Assembly: GCA_016703105.1 (NCBI GenBank)
Contig: JADJCS010000009.1
Location: 62,001 to 126,000, forward strand
Direction: 5' to 3'
DNA from: Flavobacteriales bacterium
GTDB taxonomy: Bacteria; Bacteroidota; Bacteroidia; Flavobacteriales_F; PHOS-HE28
Length of the DNA stretch: 64,000 bases
The notes beneath the pieces were generated by a model, which worked only from the letters and a program-made list of their open reading frames with translations, made no database searches and was not told where the DNA came from. Shown here one piece after another: positions 18,821 to 27,395 of this stretch; the first letter of the stretch is position 1, and every line of letters starts with the position of its first letter. Both the position numbers and the translations under genes were made by a program.

Positions 18821-18828
18821 TAAATTTG
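18821..18828 (+). promoter_or_regulatory. Exact -7 promoter element TAAATTTG
   Basis: TAAATTTG fits the Bacteroidota TAnnTTTG consensus exactly and ends 4 bp before the ATG at 18833. The 19-bp divergent gap leaves room for little else, implying a nearly leaderless transcript. Confidence 0.6.
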
Positions 18829-18832
18829 GCAC

Positions 18833-21800
18833 ATGCGCACGTACCTGGTCCTCGCCCTCGGTCTATTTTGGACAATGCCCGTCAATGCCCAGGAATGGGT
18901 GGCCAAGTACCGCGATCCTGCCGTTCCGCTCGGCGAGGCGGTACAGGCCCATGATGCCTTCCTTGGCACCCAAGCCTACGAACGCGGCAAGGGGCACAAG
19001 GTGTTCGAGCGCGAACGTTGGTTCTGGGAGCAGCGCACGTACCCTTCTGGCCTTCGGCCGATGCCGGGGCACTATCAGCGCGAATGGCGACAGCTCAAGG
19101 CGCGCGCACCTCTGGCCGCTCCGAAGAGCGCGGCCTGGCAACAGCTCGGTCCCGTTAGCTGGGGCACCACCAGCTACAACCCCGGCAACGGCCGCGTGAA
19201 CTGCATCGCGATCGCACCACTGGACCACGACGTGATCTACGCGGGAACGCCTGCAGGCGGCTTGTGGCGGAGTACGGATGCGGGCGTTACCTGGTCGTCC
19301 TTCGGTCAGGACCTCCCGTCCATCGGCGTGAGCGGCATCGCGCTGCATCCCACCGATCCGCAGGTCATCTACATCGCCACCGGCGATGGCGACTCGCGCG
19401 ACACGTATTCGATCGGGGTGATGAAAAGCACTGATGGGGGTAGTTCATGGGCTTCCACTGGACTTCTTTGGGACACGCATCAAGTGCGCACCACGCGCAA
19501 ATTGATCATGCATCCCACCGATCCGCAAGTGCTCTTCTGCGCCGCGAACAACGGCCTGTGGCGCACGGTGGACGAAGCGGCCACCTGGCAGCGCGTGGCC
19601 ACGGGCAGTTTCTATGATGTGGAGTTCAAGCAGGGCGATCCCACCGTGGTGTACGCCAGCACCGATCAATTCTGGCGGAGCATGGATGGTGGTGCGAGTT
19701 TCACGCAGATCACCTCCGGCGTGCCTGCGGAGAACCTGCTGGTACGCGTCGCCATCGCGGTTACACCCGCCGATCCGCAGATGGTCTACCTGCTCGCTGG
19801 GCGTGAGGACGATGGCGGCTTCCGCGGGCTGTTCCGCAGCACCAACAGCGGTGCCTCCTTCGTGCAACGCAGCGCCACGCCCAACATCCTGGGCTACTCC
19901 GATTCCGGCAGCGACAGCGGTGGACAGGCCTGGTACGACCTGGCGCTCGCCGCCGATCCCACCGATGCCAACACCATCTATGCGGCGGGGATAAATGTGT
20001 GGAAGAGCACCGACGGCGGCACGGGCTGGGACATCAGTTCCATGTGGACCTGGGATAGCGGATTGGGTTACACCCATGCGGATGTGCATGCGCTCGAGAT
20101 CGTGGATGGTGAGGTGTACTGCGGTTCGGATGGGGGGCTGTTCCGCACGTCGGATGGCGGCTTATGGTGGGACGATCTGAGCGCCGGTCTCAACATCACG
20201 CAGTTCTATCGGCTCGGCGTTTCCACCCATGCGGTGGACCAAGTGGTAGCCGGTGCGCAGGACAACGGGTGCATCCACTTGGAGGGTGGTGGCTGGACCC
20301 ACGTGCAGGGCGGCGATGGCATGGAGTGCATCAGTGATCCGGTGGACGACCAGATCTTCTACTGCGCTTCGCAGTACGGCACCATCTACCGCAGCGACGA
20401 TGGCGGTTACAGCTTTTGGGGTACCAGCGGCGGCATCACCGAGGAAGGTGCGTGGGTGACGCCCTACGTGATGGATCCCTCGGACCACAACACATTGTAT
20501 GCGGGCTACGTGAACCTCTGGCGCACCGATGATGGCGGCGCGAACTGGACGATGCTCACCAACCTCGGAGGTCAGCGCAAAGTGAGCGCGATCGCCGTGG
20601 CACCGAGCGATCCGCAAGTGATCCTCTTTTGCAACAACCAGGCTTTGCGACGCAGCACTGACGGCGGCAACAGCTTCCAGGTGATCGGCACCGGCCTGCC
20701 CACGCTTGCCATCACCTACATCGCCATCGATCCACTGGATCCGGACCTGATGTGTGTTACGCTCAGCGGTTTCCTGGAAGGGGAGAAGGTGTACCATACC
20801 ACCGATGGCGGCAACACCTGGAACAATATCAGCGGCAACCTGCCGAACGTGCCAGCGAACACCATCGTGCTATCGGGCAGCAATGGGGGCATGTACATCG
20901 GTACCGACCTGGGCGTCTTCTACCGCGATGATGATCTCGGGAACTGGCAGCCGTATTGGCAGAACATGCCGAACACGATCGTGATGGAGTTGGAGATAGA
21001 TCCCACCGAACAACAACTCTATGCCGCAACGTATGGAAGGGGGATCTGGCGCACGCCGCTCTTCACACCGAGCAACCAGGCACCGGTGGCCGACTTCACC
21101 GCGACACCCCTCACACTGTGCCCGGGCGATCCCGTGCATTTCCAGGACATGGCCCTGGAGGCCGCACCCGGTTGGACCTGGCAGTTCCCCGGTGGCACGC
21201 CTTCTTCCAGCACCGATGCCGAACCCGATGTCGTGTATCCCGCGAGCGGCACCTACACCGCGAGCCTCACCGTGAGCAACGCCTTCGGCAACGACACGCA
21301 CAGCGCGGACATCACCGTGGCCTATACCGGCGAGCGGATCGACGTGGACCTCGTGCTCGACCAATACGGCAAGGAGAGCAGCTGGTCCATCACCGATGAC
21401 CTGGGGAACGTGGTGGCCTACGGCGGCACCTACGATGGCTTACTGAACGGCACCGTGATCGCGGCCTCCACTTGCCTTGCCGATGGCTGCTACACGTTCA
21501 CCATGCACGATTCCTACGGCGATGGCATGTGCTGCGATAACGGCAACGGCAGCTACTCCGTGTCCGGCAGCGTGCTGGGGCAGATCGCCGCGGGCGGCAC
21601 TTTCGCCATGGAAGAGAGCACACCCTTCTGCGTGGACAACAATGTGGCCGTTCCAGCGCAGACCTCAGCGAACAGCGTTGTGGTGCGCACGCTGGACCAA
21701 AACGGGCTCTTCGCACTGCGCACTCCGAATGCGAATGATGCATGGACGGTGTACGATGCGATGGGACGGAGGCTCTTCACATCACAGGCCCAAGGGCAGG

Positions 21801-21889
21801 AGGCGCTCATTGATTTGCGCGCTTACGCCACGGGTAGCTACATCGTGCTCAGCGCGCAGCATGGTGCGGTGCGGTTGATGCGGCCGTGA
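18833..21889 (+). CDS. Large secreted sortilin/BNR-type beta-propeller protein with PKD and T9SS domains
   Basis: A secreted protein of 1018 residues. Signal peptide MRTYLVLALGLFWTMPVNAQ. Residues ~100-740 carry repeated sialidase/BNR-like units (STDAGVTWSSFG, STDGGSSWAS, TTDGGNTWNN) typical of sortilin/VPS10 or YCF48 propellers, probably two linked propellers. A PKD domain follows (~749-832, PVADFTATP ... SASL-type core). Next is a beta-sandwich with DSYGDGMCCDNGNG (~833-935), and finally a short T9SS type A sorting domain (~945-1018, YDAMGRRLF). It probably binds or acts on extracellular polysaccharide or protein; no sialidase catalytic arginine set is evident, so I do not call an enzyme. 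It is intact over 3 kb, which shows that frameshifts elsewhere are not uniform. Confidence 0.88.
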   Translation: MRTYLVLALGLFWTMPVNAQEWVAKYRDPAVPLGEAVQAHDAFLGTQAYERGKGHKVFERERWFWEQRTYPSGLRPMPGHYQREWRQLKARAPLAAPKSAAWQQLGPVSWGTTSYNPGNGRVNCIAIAPLDHDVIYAGTPAGGLWRSTDAGVTWSSFGQDLPSIGVSGIALHPTDPQVIYIATGDGDSRDTYSIGVMKSTDGGSSWASTGLLWDTHQVRTTRKLIMHPTDPQVLFCAANNGLWRTVDEAATWQRVATGSFYDVEFKQGDPTVVYASTDQFWRSMDGGASFTQITSGVPAENLLVRVAIAVTPADPQMVYLLAGREDDGGFRGLFRSTNSGASFVQRSATPNILGYSDSGSDSGGQAWYDLALAADPTDANTIYAAGINVWKSTDGGTGWDISSMWTWDSGLGYTHADVHALEIVDGEVYCGSDGGLFRTSDGGLWWDDLSAGLNITQFYRLGVSTHAVDQVVAGAQDNGCIHLEGGGWTHVQGGDGMECISDPVDDQIFYCASQYGTIYRSDDGGYSFWGTSGGITEEGAWVTPYVMDPSDHNTLYAGYVNLWRTDDGGANWTMLTNLGGQRKVSAIAVAPSDPQVILFCNNQALRRSTDGGNSFQVIGTGLPTLAITYIAIDPLDPDLMCVTLSGFLEGEKVYHTTDGGNTWNNISGNLPNVPANTIVLSGSNGGMYIGTDLGVFYRDDDLGNWQPYWQNMPNTIVMELEIDPTEQQLYAATYGRGIWRTPLFTPSNQAPVADFTATPLTLCPGDPVHFQDMALEAAPGWTWQFPGGTPSSSTDAEPDVVYPASGTYTASLTVSNAFGNDTHSADITVAYTGERIDVDLVLDQYGKESSWSITDDLGNVVAYGGTYDGLLNGTVIAASTCLADGCYTFTMHDSYGDGMCCDNGNGSYSVSGSVLGQIAAGGTFAMEESTPFCVDNNVAVPAQTSANSVVVRTLDQNGLFALRTPNANDAWTVYDAMGRRLFTSQAQGQEALIDLRAYATGSYIVLSAQHGAVRLMRP

Positions 21890-21931
21890 GCGAACCTGAG
21901 CGGTTACATTCCGTGCGCTTGATCAATAACA

Positions 21932-23418
21932 GTGAATGCACCCACTACATATCGTACCCTGCATGCAGTGGCCGCCCTATGGGCGGTCACTACCGCATGC
22001 GGCCAATGGAGTTTTACACTAGATACCACCTTCCGCACGGTGATCACGCAGCAATCCTTGAACGCAGCAATCTTGCTTCCGGATAGCGGTTTGTTCTTGT
22101 CAGGTCTTATTCGGTTCCCAGGTGATCTCAGCAACCGAGGTAGTGCCAAACTTCTTCAGGATGGATCAAGGGACCTTACGTTTCCTCAGTACCCACTTAC
22201 GACTGGAGGGGGAAAAATAGTGCCGTGGAACGGTCAATTCTACGTGAGCGCGGTGGCAGTGCGCCGAATGACACCAGGTGGGTTGATCGATCCATCATTC
22301 ATCACTATGAACGCCAGCCCCTATTTCTACTCGCTTACCTATGGCGACTATCATGTGTACGCCGATGGTGCAGTCCTGGCAAGTGGACAGCACCTGTTGA
22401 GCGATAGCACGCGTGGCTTTGTGGGCTTCTATGATCTGATCTGGTTCAGCAATACAGGCTACCTCGACACCACCAAAGTCCATCGGCAAAGCAATGGTAT
22501 CATGTGGGAGTTCAAAGAACTGCCCGATGGCAAATTCATTTGTAGTTGCAGTTGCACGCAGTACGAAGGCCAACCAGTGGACAAGGTGTTCAGGGTGTAC
22601 CCTGACGGCACCTTGGATACTACCTTCCATACGGGCATCAACATGGGGAACATCTACGCTTATCATCCCCTGCCCGATGGCCGCGTATTGTTAGGTGGCA
22701 GCTTCCCCGCGCCGCGGACCCCAACCAATTGCTACAGTTGGTTAGGCTTTTACCCGATGGTTCGCTGGATCCCACCTTCGAGAACTTCCACCAATTCGAC
22801 ATCGGCATACTCGACGGCACACCGCAGGTGCAACGTATCGAGCCGTGGCAGGCTGACAAGTATTTCGTCATGGGCCTTTATCGCGGAGTGGATGGCGATG
22901 AGCGCGGGGGTATTTGCGTGATAGACACCACGGGCGCTTTGCTGCCCTTGATGGACGAATGCCTCAACGGGCCCTTCACTTACCAGGGTCTTACAGCGGC
23001 ATCGATTCATGGCATCTTGCCTACACCGGATAGCAGCGGCTTCTACCTATGGGGATCCTACACCGGCTATGATGACGGTACTGTCAATGACACCCTGCAA
23101 CGCTTCGTGAGCCGCTTGCTGGTAGAGGAGCTGAGCACGCCGGTGGTCGAAGCTGTGCAGGCGTCCGTAACGCTTTCACTATCCCCAAATCCTGCGGATC
23201 GAACGATTCTACTGAGTTGGGGGGTGCAGGACAAACCTGGAGGCAGTGGCCAGTTGTCGGTTGTCAGTGCGCAAGGGCAACTGCTGCGCACCGTGCCGAT
23301 CGTGCTCGCCGACAAGAGCTACGCGCTGGATGTGTCCAGCTATGCGGCCGGCCTCTACAACCTGCACTTGGTGGTGGATGGGCAGTGGGTGAGCGGGGTG
23401 AAGGTTGTAGTCGAATGA
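21932..23418 (+). CDS. Secreted delta-60-repeat propeller protein with T9SS domain (frameshifted)
   Basis: Secreted protein of about 495 residues after correction. The frame opens at GTG 21932 and gives a signal peptide (LHAVAALWAVTTACGQ). Repeats of the form LxxDGxxDxxF (LLQDGSRDLTF, VYPDGTLDTTF, LLPDGSLDPTF) mark delta-60 beta-propeller units. The frame shifts by one base within the GC-rich stretch 22705-22722, between GGSFP and DPNQLLQLVRLL. The last ~85 residues are a T9SS type A sorting domain (LSPNPADRTILLSW, YAAGLYNLHLV). Two GTTGTC-type heptamers (about 23249-23262) code for QLSVVS inside this domain, the same peptide as in the cyclase B repeat. Function unknown; probably surface exposed. 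Confidence 0.8.
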
Positions 23419-23502
23419 CGTCATCGCGAGGAGCCTGCGACGAAGCGATCCAGCACACGGCATTGTGGATCGCTTCACCCGAAACCGGGTTCGCGATGAC
23501 GA
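23418..23502. repeat. REP-like palindromic repeat, full copy
   Basis: GTCATCGCGA pairs with TCGCGATGAC, and inside it GAAGCGATCC pairs with GGATCGCTTC, giving a long two-part hairpin of about 80 bp immediately after a stop codon. The sequence type (GTCATCGCGAGG...GAAGCGATC) is a widespread bacterial intergenic palindrome. It may also act as a bidirectional terminator between the two converging genes. Confidence 0.7.
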
Positions 23503-23508
23503 GACGCG

Positions 23509-23552
23509 ACGTCATCGCGAGGATCCCGAGTCTTCGAGGGTCCGAAGCGATC
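23509..23552. repeat. REP-like palindromic repeat, partial second copy
   Basis: CGTCATCGCGAGGATC repeats the left arm of the preceding element, followed by GAAGCGATC and a CTCTAATTCGTGCGGAGGG tail. A related tail (GGAGCGATCTTTAATTGTGC) occurs at 56266-56285. No transposase is nearby. Confidence 0.5.
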
Positions 23553-23624
23553 TCTAATTCGTGCGGAGGGTTGTGCGTGGAGTCACGGACAACGATGCAC
23601 GAACAACGATGCACGGTGGACTGC

Positions 23625-24959
23625 TCAAGGCTTCTGGAACACCACCTCATAAAGATCGTCCTCGCCTTCGCCCCCCGGGCGGAAGGAGCTGAAGTAGCCT
23701 TTGCTGCCATCGCCTACCAACACCATGAACAGGTCGTCGTCAGGTGAGTTGATGGGCCAACCGAGGTTCTCCGGTTTGCTCCAACGGCCGTCCGTCCACG
23801 AGGAGCGGAACACATCGTAGCCGCCCATGCTGGTGTGGCCCTTGCTGCTGAAATAGATGGTGGTGCCATCGCCCTGCACGAAGATGCCGTCCTCGTCGAA
23901 CCGGGAATTGACATCGGGGCCCAGGTTCTCGGCTTCCTTCCAGGCTTTCGCGGTGGCGTCCCACGCGCTGCGGTAGATGTCCTGTCCGCCCAGGCCGCCT
24001 TCGCGGGCGCTCACGAAATAGAGCCACTTGCCATCCTGGCTGTAGCACGCGCTGCTCTCGTGGAACTTGGTGTTGATGGCCGTGCCGAAGGGTTCCGGTG
24101 TGCCCCAATTCGAGCCCGCACGTTTGCTCTCGAGCAGGTCGCCGGTCACCTTCACGTCGCGGTAGATGATCATCCGGTCCCCCTCGTGGTCCATGCCCAC
24201 GGAGGCATCGTTCATTTCGGTGTTCACGGGTGGTGGCAGCGGTTGCGGTGCGCTCCAAGCCCCGTCCTTCAGCGTGCTGGTGTATACATCCTCGAAGTAC
24301 TGGTTCGTGCTCTTGTTCACCTTGCCACCGGTGCTGTTCTCCCGCCGCGAAGTGAACCACATGGTCTGTCCATCGTGCGCGACCACCGCTCCGTAATCGC
24401 TGTACACACTGTTGACCCGCGGACCGAGGTTGGTGACCTGTGCGGAAGTGGGGTTGGCCATCAACGCCTTGCCATTGCGGCATTCGCTCAAGTGCTTCTC
24501 GGCTTGATTGTAGACAGGGTTCTCGTCCGGAAGACCCATGCTGCTGCGTTTGTGCGCTTCGAACTCCCAAATGGCCTCGTCCCATTTCGCGTTCAGCTGT
24601 AGTGCCATCCCAGCGAGGTAGTGCGCGCGCGGCACCTGTGGATCGAGCGTCACTGCTTTCTGGAAGTACGGCATGGCGAGATGCCGTTGCTGGCCGTTCA
24701 GGTGGCACAGGCCCAGGCGCACGTTCAGGTCCGCGTTGTCCGGGTTCACCGCGTAAGCCTTCTCATACAAGGCGATCGCCTGCCCGTAGTCCTTGCCACC
24801 GGCCTGCGCGAACTTTTCCGCGGTTTTCATGGCCGTGAGCGCTTCCTCCAGTTTCGCCTTGTCGGCGATATGCTCCTTGTCGAAGGGCACGTTGCCCTGT
24901 GCCCACGCCGGTGCGGTGGAGAGCGCGAGAGAACAGAGCAGTGTGGCGCGAAGCATCAT
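23625..24959 (-). CDS. TPR and WD40-like (PD40) exported protein
   Basis: Exported protein of about 444 residues. Start ATG 24959 gives the signal peptide (LRATLLCSLALSTAPAWAQ); upstream in-frame sequence is non-coding in character. Residues ~40-160 are TPRs (YGQAIALYEKAYAVNPDNADL). Residues ~185-440 hold PD40 propeller blades (GQTMWFTSRRENSTGG, GKWLYFVSAREGGLGGQDIY, GTTIYFSSKGHTSMGGYDVF). This order equals the N-terminal two thirds of the T9SS periplasmic protein PorE and related OmpA-family proteins, but the peptidoglycan-binding OmpA domain is absent. The end (GEDDLYEVVFQKP) looks natural rather than truncated. Probable role: periplasmic or outer-membrane scaffold; a part in T9SS is only inferred. 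The REP-like palindromes lie just beyond its stop. Confidence 0.85.
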   Translation of the reverse strand: MMLRATLLCSLALSTAPAWAQGNVPFDKEHIADKAKLEEALTAMKTAEKFAQAGGKDYGQAIALYEKAYAVNPDNADLNVRLGLCHLNGQQRHLAMPYFQKAVTLDPQVPRAHYLAGMALQLNAKWDEAIWEFEAHKRSSMGLPDENPVYNQAEKHLSECRNGKALMANPTSAQVTNLGPRVNSVYSDYGAVVAHDGQTMWFTSRRENSTGGKVNKSTNQYFEDVYTSTLKDGAWSAPQPLPPPVNTEMNDASVGMDHEGDRMIIYRDVKVTGDLLESKRAGSNWGTPEPFGTAINTKFHESSACYSQDGKWLYFVSAREGGLGGQDIYRSAWDATAKAWKEAENLGPDVNSRFDEDGIFVQGDGTTIYFSSKGHTSMGGYDVFRSSWTDGRWSKPENLGWPINSPDDDLFMVLVGDGSKGYFSSFRPGGEGEDDLYEVVFQKP

Positions 24960-25032
24960 GAGGGCGGTGGTTTTGGGCGGGGGACTGTTCACAGGTCGCC
25001 GGATCGGTCCCGGCAAAGGTGGGAGCGGCGGC

Positions 25033-25040
25033 TAATTTCG
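25033..25040 (+). promoter_or_regulatory. -7-like promoter element TAATTTCG
   Basis: TAATTTCG lies 29 bp before ATG 25070 and matches the recurring TAATTTSG pattern of this window. It argues that the in-frame ATG upstream of it at 25019 is not the true start. Confidence 0.45.
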
Positions 25041-25069
25041 CCACGCCGCATCAAGGCGCTTTTCAAACC

Positions 25070-26218
25070 ATGGCCATTAAGAAGTCCGCAGCGAAAGGAA
25101 CGAAGAAGGGGACCACCGCTACCGCAGCGGCCAAACAGAAGAGTATCCTGGGCCCCGCCTCGCTGGAGTTCCTTACCAGTTACTTGAACAATGCCAGTCC
25201 CACCGGCTTCGAAGCCAGTGGCCAACGCCTTTGGCTGGACTACCTCAAGCCCTACATCGATGACCACTTCACCGATGTCTACGGCACGGCGGTGGGTGTG
25301 ATCAACCCGAAGGCCAAGTTCAAGGTGGTGATCGAGGCGCATGCCGACGAGATAAGCTGGTTCGTGCATTACATCACGAAGGAAGGGTTCATCTACGTGC
25401 GACGCAACGGCGGGAGCGATCACCTCATCGCCCCCAGCAAGCGGGTGAACATCCATACGGACAAGGGCATCGTGAAGGCCATCTTCGGCTGGCCCGCCAT
25501 CCATGTGCGCAACGGCAAGACCGAGGTGACCCCCACCTTGGAGAACATCTTCCTGGATTGTGGCTGCAAGAACAAGGAGGAGGTCGAGAAGCTCGGTGTT
25601 CACGTGGGCTGCGTGATCACCTACGAGGATGAGTTCATGGTGCTGAACGGAAAACACTTCACCGGCCGCGCCCTGGACAACCGCATGGGCGGCTTCATGA
25701 TCGCGGAGGTGGCGCGCTTGATCAAGCAGGAGAAGACGAAGTTGCCCTTCGGTCTCTACATCACCAACAGTGTGCAGGAGGAAGTGGGTCTGCGTGGCGC
25801 GGAGATGATCGTGGAGCGCATCCGCCCGGACGTCGCCATCGTGACCGACGTGACGCACGACACGCAGACCCCGATGATGAACAAGATCGCCAACGGCGAT
25901 GTGGCCTGCGGAAGCGGTCCGGTGTTGAGCTACGGCCCGGCCGTTCACAACAACCTGCTGAAGCTGGTGATCGATGCCGCGAACAAGGCGAAGATCCCTT
26001 TTCAACGCGCCGCGGTGAGCCGCGCGACGGGCACGGATACCGATGCCTTCGCCTATGGTGCCGCCGGGGTGCCCAGCGCGCTGATCAGTTTGCCGTTGCG
26101 TTACATGCACACCACGGTGGAGACCGTACACCGCGACGATGTGGAGAGCGTGATCCGCTTGATCCACGCCAGCTTGCGCGAGATACGCGACGGCCACGAC
26201 CTCCGTTACATCAAGTAG
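25070..26218 (+). CDS. M42-family metalloaminopeptidase
   Basis: Cytosolic dinuclear-metal aminopeptidase of the M42 (glutamyl aminopeptidase/FrvX) family, 382 residues. Metal ligands and catalytic motifs are in order: EAHADEISW (first His/Asp), GRALDNRMGG (bridging Asp), NSVQEEVGLRGA (catalytic Glu-Glu), DVTHDT (Asp) and PLRYMHTTVE (His). The start at 25070 is preferred: it follows a -7-like element, and the basic, Thr/Ala-rich first ~22 residues (MAIKKSAAKGTKKG) look like a lineage-specific extension before the conserved fold. No signal peptide. M42 enzymes assemble as dodecamers and trim peptides; this protein would finish degradation of peptides released by the secreted S9 and M43 proteases. 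Confidence 0.95.
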   Translation: MAIKKSAAKGTKKGTTATAAAKQKSILGPASLEFLTSYLNNASPTGFEASGQRLWLDYLKPYIDDHFTDVYGTAVGVINPKAKFKVVIEAHADEISWFVHYITKEGFIYVRRNGGSDHLIAPSKRVNIHTDKGIVKAIFGWPAIHVRNGKTEVTPTLENIFLDCGCKNKEEVEKLGVHVGCVITYEDEFMVLNGKHFTGRALDNRMGGFMIAEVARLIKQEKTKLPFGLYITNSVQEEVGLRGAEMIVERIRPDVAIVTDVTHDTQTPMMNKIANGDVACGSGPVLSYGPAVHNNLLKLVIDAANKAKIPFQRAAVSRATGTDTDAFAYGAAGVPSALISLPLRYMHTTVETVHRDDVESVIRLIHASLREIRDGHDLRYIK

Positions 26219-26231
26219 TGGTCCTCAACGC

Positions 26232-26916
26232 ATGAAGCTGCGGCTGGACGACAACACCCGCTCCGCGCTGCACTTCCTGCTGCTGGCCGTCGGCGTGCTC
26301 GGTGCGCTGCGGTTGGCGTACGTGGCCTTTCTAAGCGGGACCCGTGCCGTGGGCCCCGATGCCGCCGCGCTGGAACCTTGGCGCCATGGCTATCTGTTGC
26401 ATGGATCCCTACGCGGTGGTGCGCGCAAGTACCACGCTACCCGAACGCCTCGCCTGGGTCTTCCTGTATGCCATCTTGGGAGGCTTCGCCGTCTATCTCC
26501 TCGTTTCGTTCTTCGCACGGTCGTTGCGCCATGCCGACGCGCGCTATCCGGTGATCGCGGGTCGCATCGCTGGGAGCATGGTCCTCTTGCTCGCAACGGT
26601 CGGGGCGTTGTGGTGGCCACCGCAGGAAGTTTGGCCGGACCGCGCAGCACGGGAGTGGAAGGGGTTCCAGCGCGGTTCGCTTCCCGGCGACCTCACCCTG
26701 CCATGGACAGGCCAGGCGCTCGCACTGCCTTTCGGCGAGTTGGTAGAGATCGACATGGAGAGGGCGCCGGAAGGGGAGGTCGCTTTGATCGCAGCGGGTC
26801 CCTTCGGCACCTTTGTTCTCGCTGCACAGGCCGAAAGCGCGGACCCCATGCTGGACGAGGCCGCCGCGCAACGTGCCATCGGAGCGCTCCGTGCCCGGGT
26901 GGCCGACGCGCCTTGA
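26232..26916 (+). CDS. Uncharacterised three-helix membrane protein (frameshifted)
   Basis: It begins 13 bp after the M42 stop. I do not recognise the family. The first ~50 residues (MKLRLDDNTRSALHF then a helix LLLAVGVLGALRLAYVAFL) are in one frame; from MDPYAVVRAS onward the protein continues in another, so a base is missing or extra between about 26360 and 26420. Corrected, it has about 227 residues with three membrane helices: the N-terminal one, LAWVFLYAILGGFAVYLLV, and IAGSMVLLLATVGALWW. A soluble C-terminal domain of about 100 residues follows (WTGQALALPFGELVEI, VALIAAGPFGTFVLAA). The C-terminal part could face the periplasm. It probably forms a transcript with the M42 gene. Confidence 0.6.
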
Positions 26917-26945
26917 TCGCACTGGACCCGCTCGCTCCCGCTCCC

Positions 26946-26953
26946 TAATTTGC
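26946..26953 (+). promoter_or_regulatory. -7-like promoter element TAATTTGC
   Basis: TAATTTGC ends 7 bp before ATG 26961, in the 44-bp gap before the acetyltransferase gene. It is the same element type as at 25033, 43335 and 18821. Confidence 0.5.
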
Positions 26954-26960
26954 GCAGCCC

Positions 26961-27395
26961 ATGCGCATCGCCTACCTGAAAGCTCCGGATACATGGCCCT
27001 TGCGTCACTTGGTGTTGCGTCCGCACCAGCCGATAGAGGGGTGCGATTATCCCAACGACCGCAATCCGGACAGCTTCCACCTGGGTGCCTTCAGCAAGAA
27101 CGAGTCGATCGCCATCGCTTCGTTCTATAAGGAACGAAAGGACGGCTTGACAGGCTGGATCCAATACCGCCTGCGCGGCATGGCCGTACACCCGGATCAG
27201 CGCGGCAGGGGCGTAGGAGGGAAGCTGCTCGTGTTCGGCTTTGGCCATCTGCGCGACCTGAAGGCCGATCTGCTCTGGTGCAACGCGCGCGACAATGCGA
27301 AGGCCTTCTACCTTGCGCATGGCATGGAGGTGCATGGTCCCCCCTTCACGATCGAAGGCATCGGCGAACATCACTTGATGTTCCGCCGCCTATGA
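26961..27395 (+). CDS. GNAT-family N-acetyltransferase
   Basis: Small cytosolic acyl-CoA-dependent acetyltransferase, 144 residues, with a single GNAT domain. Motif A, the acetyl-CoA pyrophosphate loop, is LRGMAVHPDQRGRGVGGKLL (about residues 72-91), with the RGRGVG signature complete. Motif B follows (LLWCNARDNAKAFYLAHGM). The acceptor is unknown. The final codons overlap the start of the glycosyltransferase gene (ATGA), which suggests coupled translation and perhaps a shared pathway such as sugar or lipid-carrier modification, though that is inference. Confidence 0.92.
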   Translation: MRIAYLKAPDTWPLRHLVLRPHQPIEGCDYPNDRNPDSFHLGAFSKNESIAIASFYKERKDGLTGWIQYRLRGMAVHPDQRGRGVGGKLLVFGFGHLRDLKADLLWCNARDNAKAFYLAHGMEVHGPPFTIEGIGEHHLMFRRL

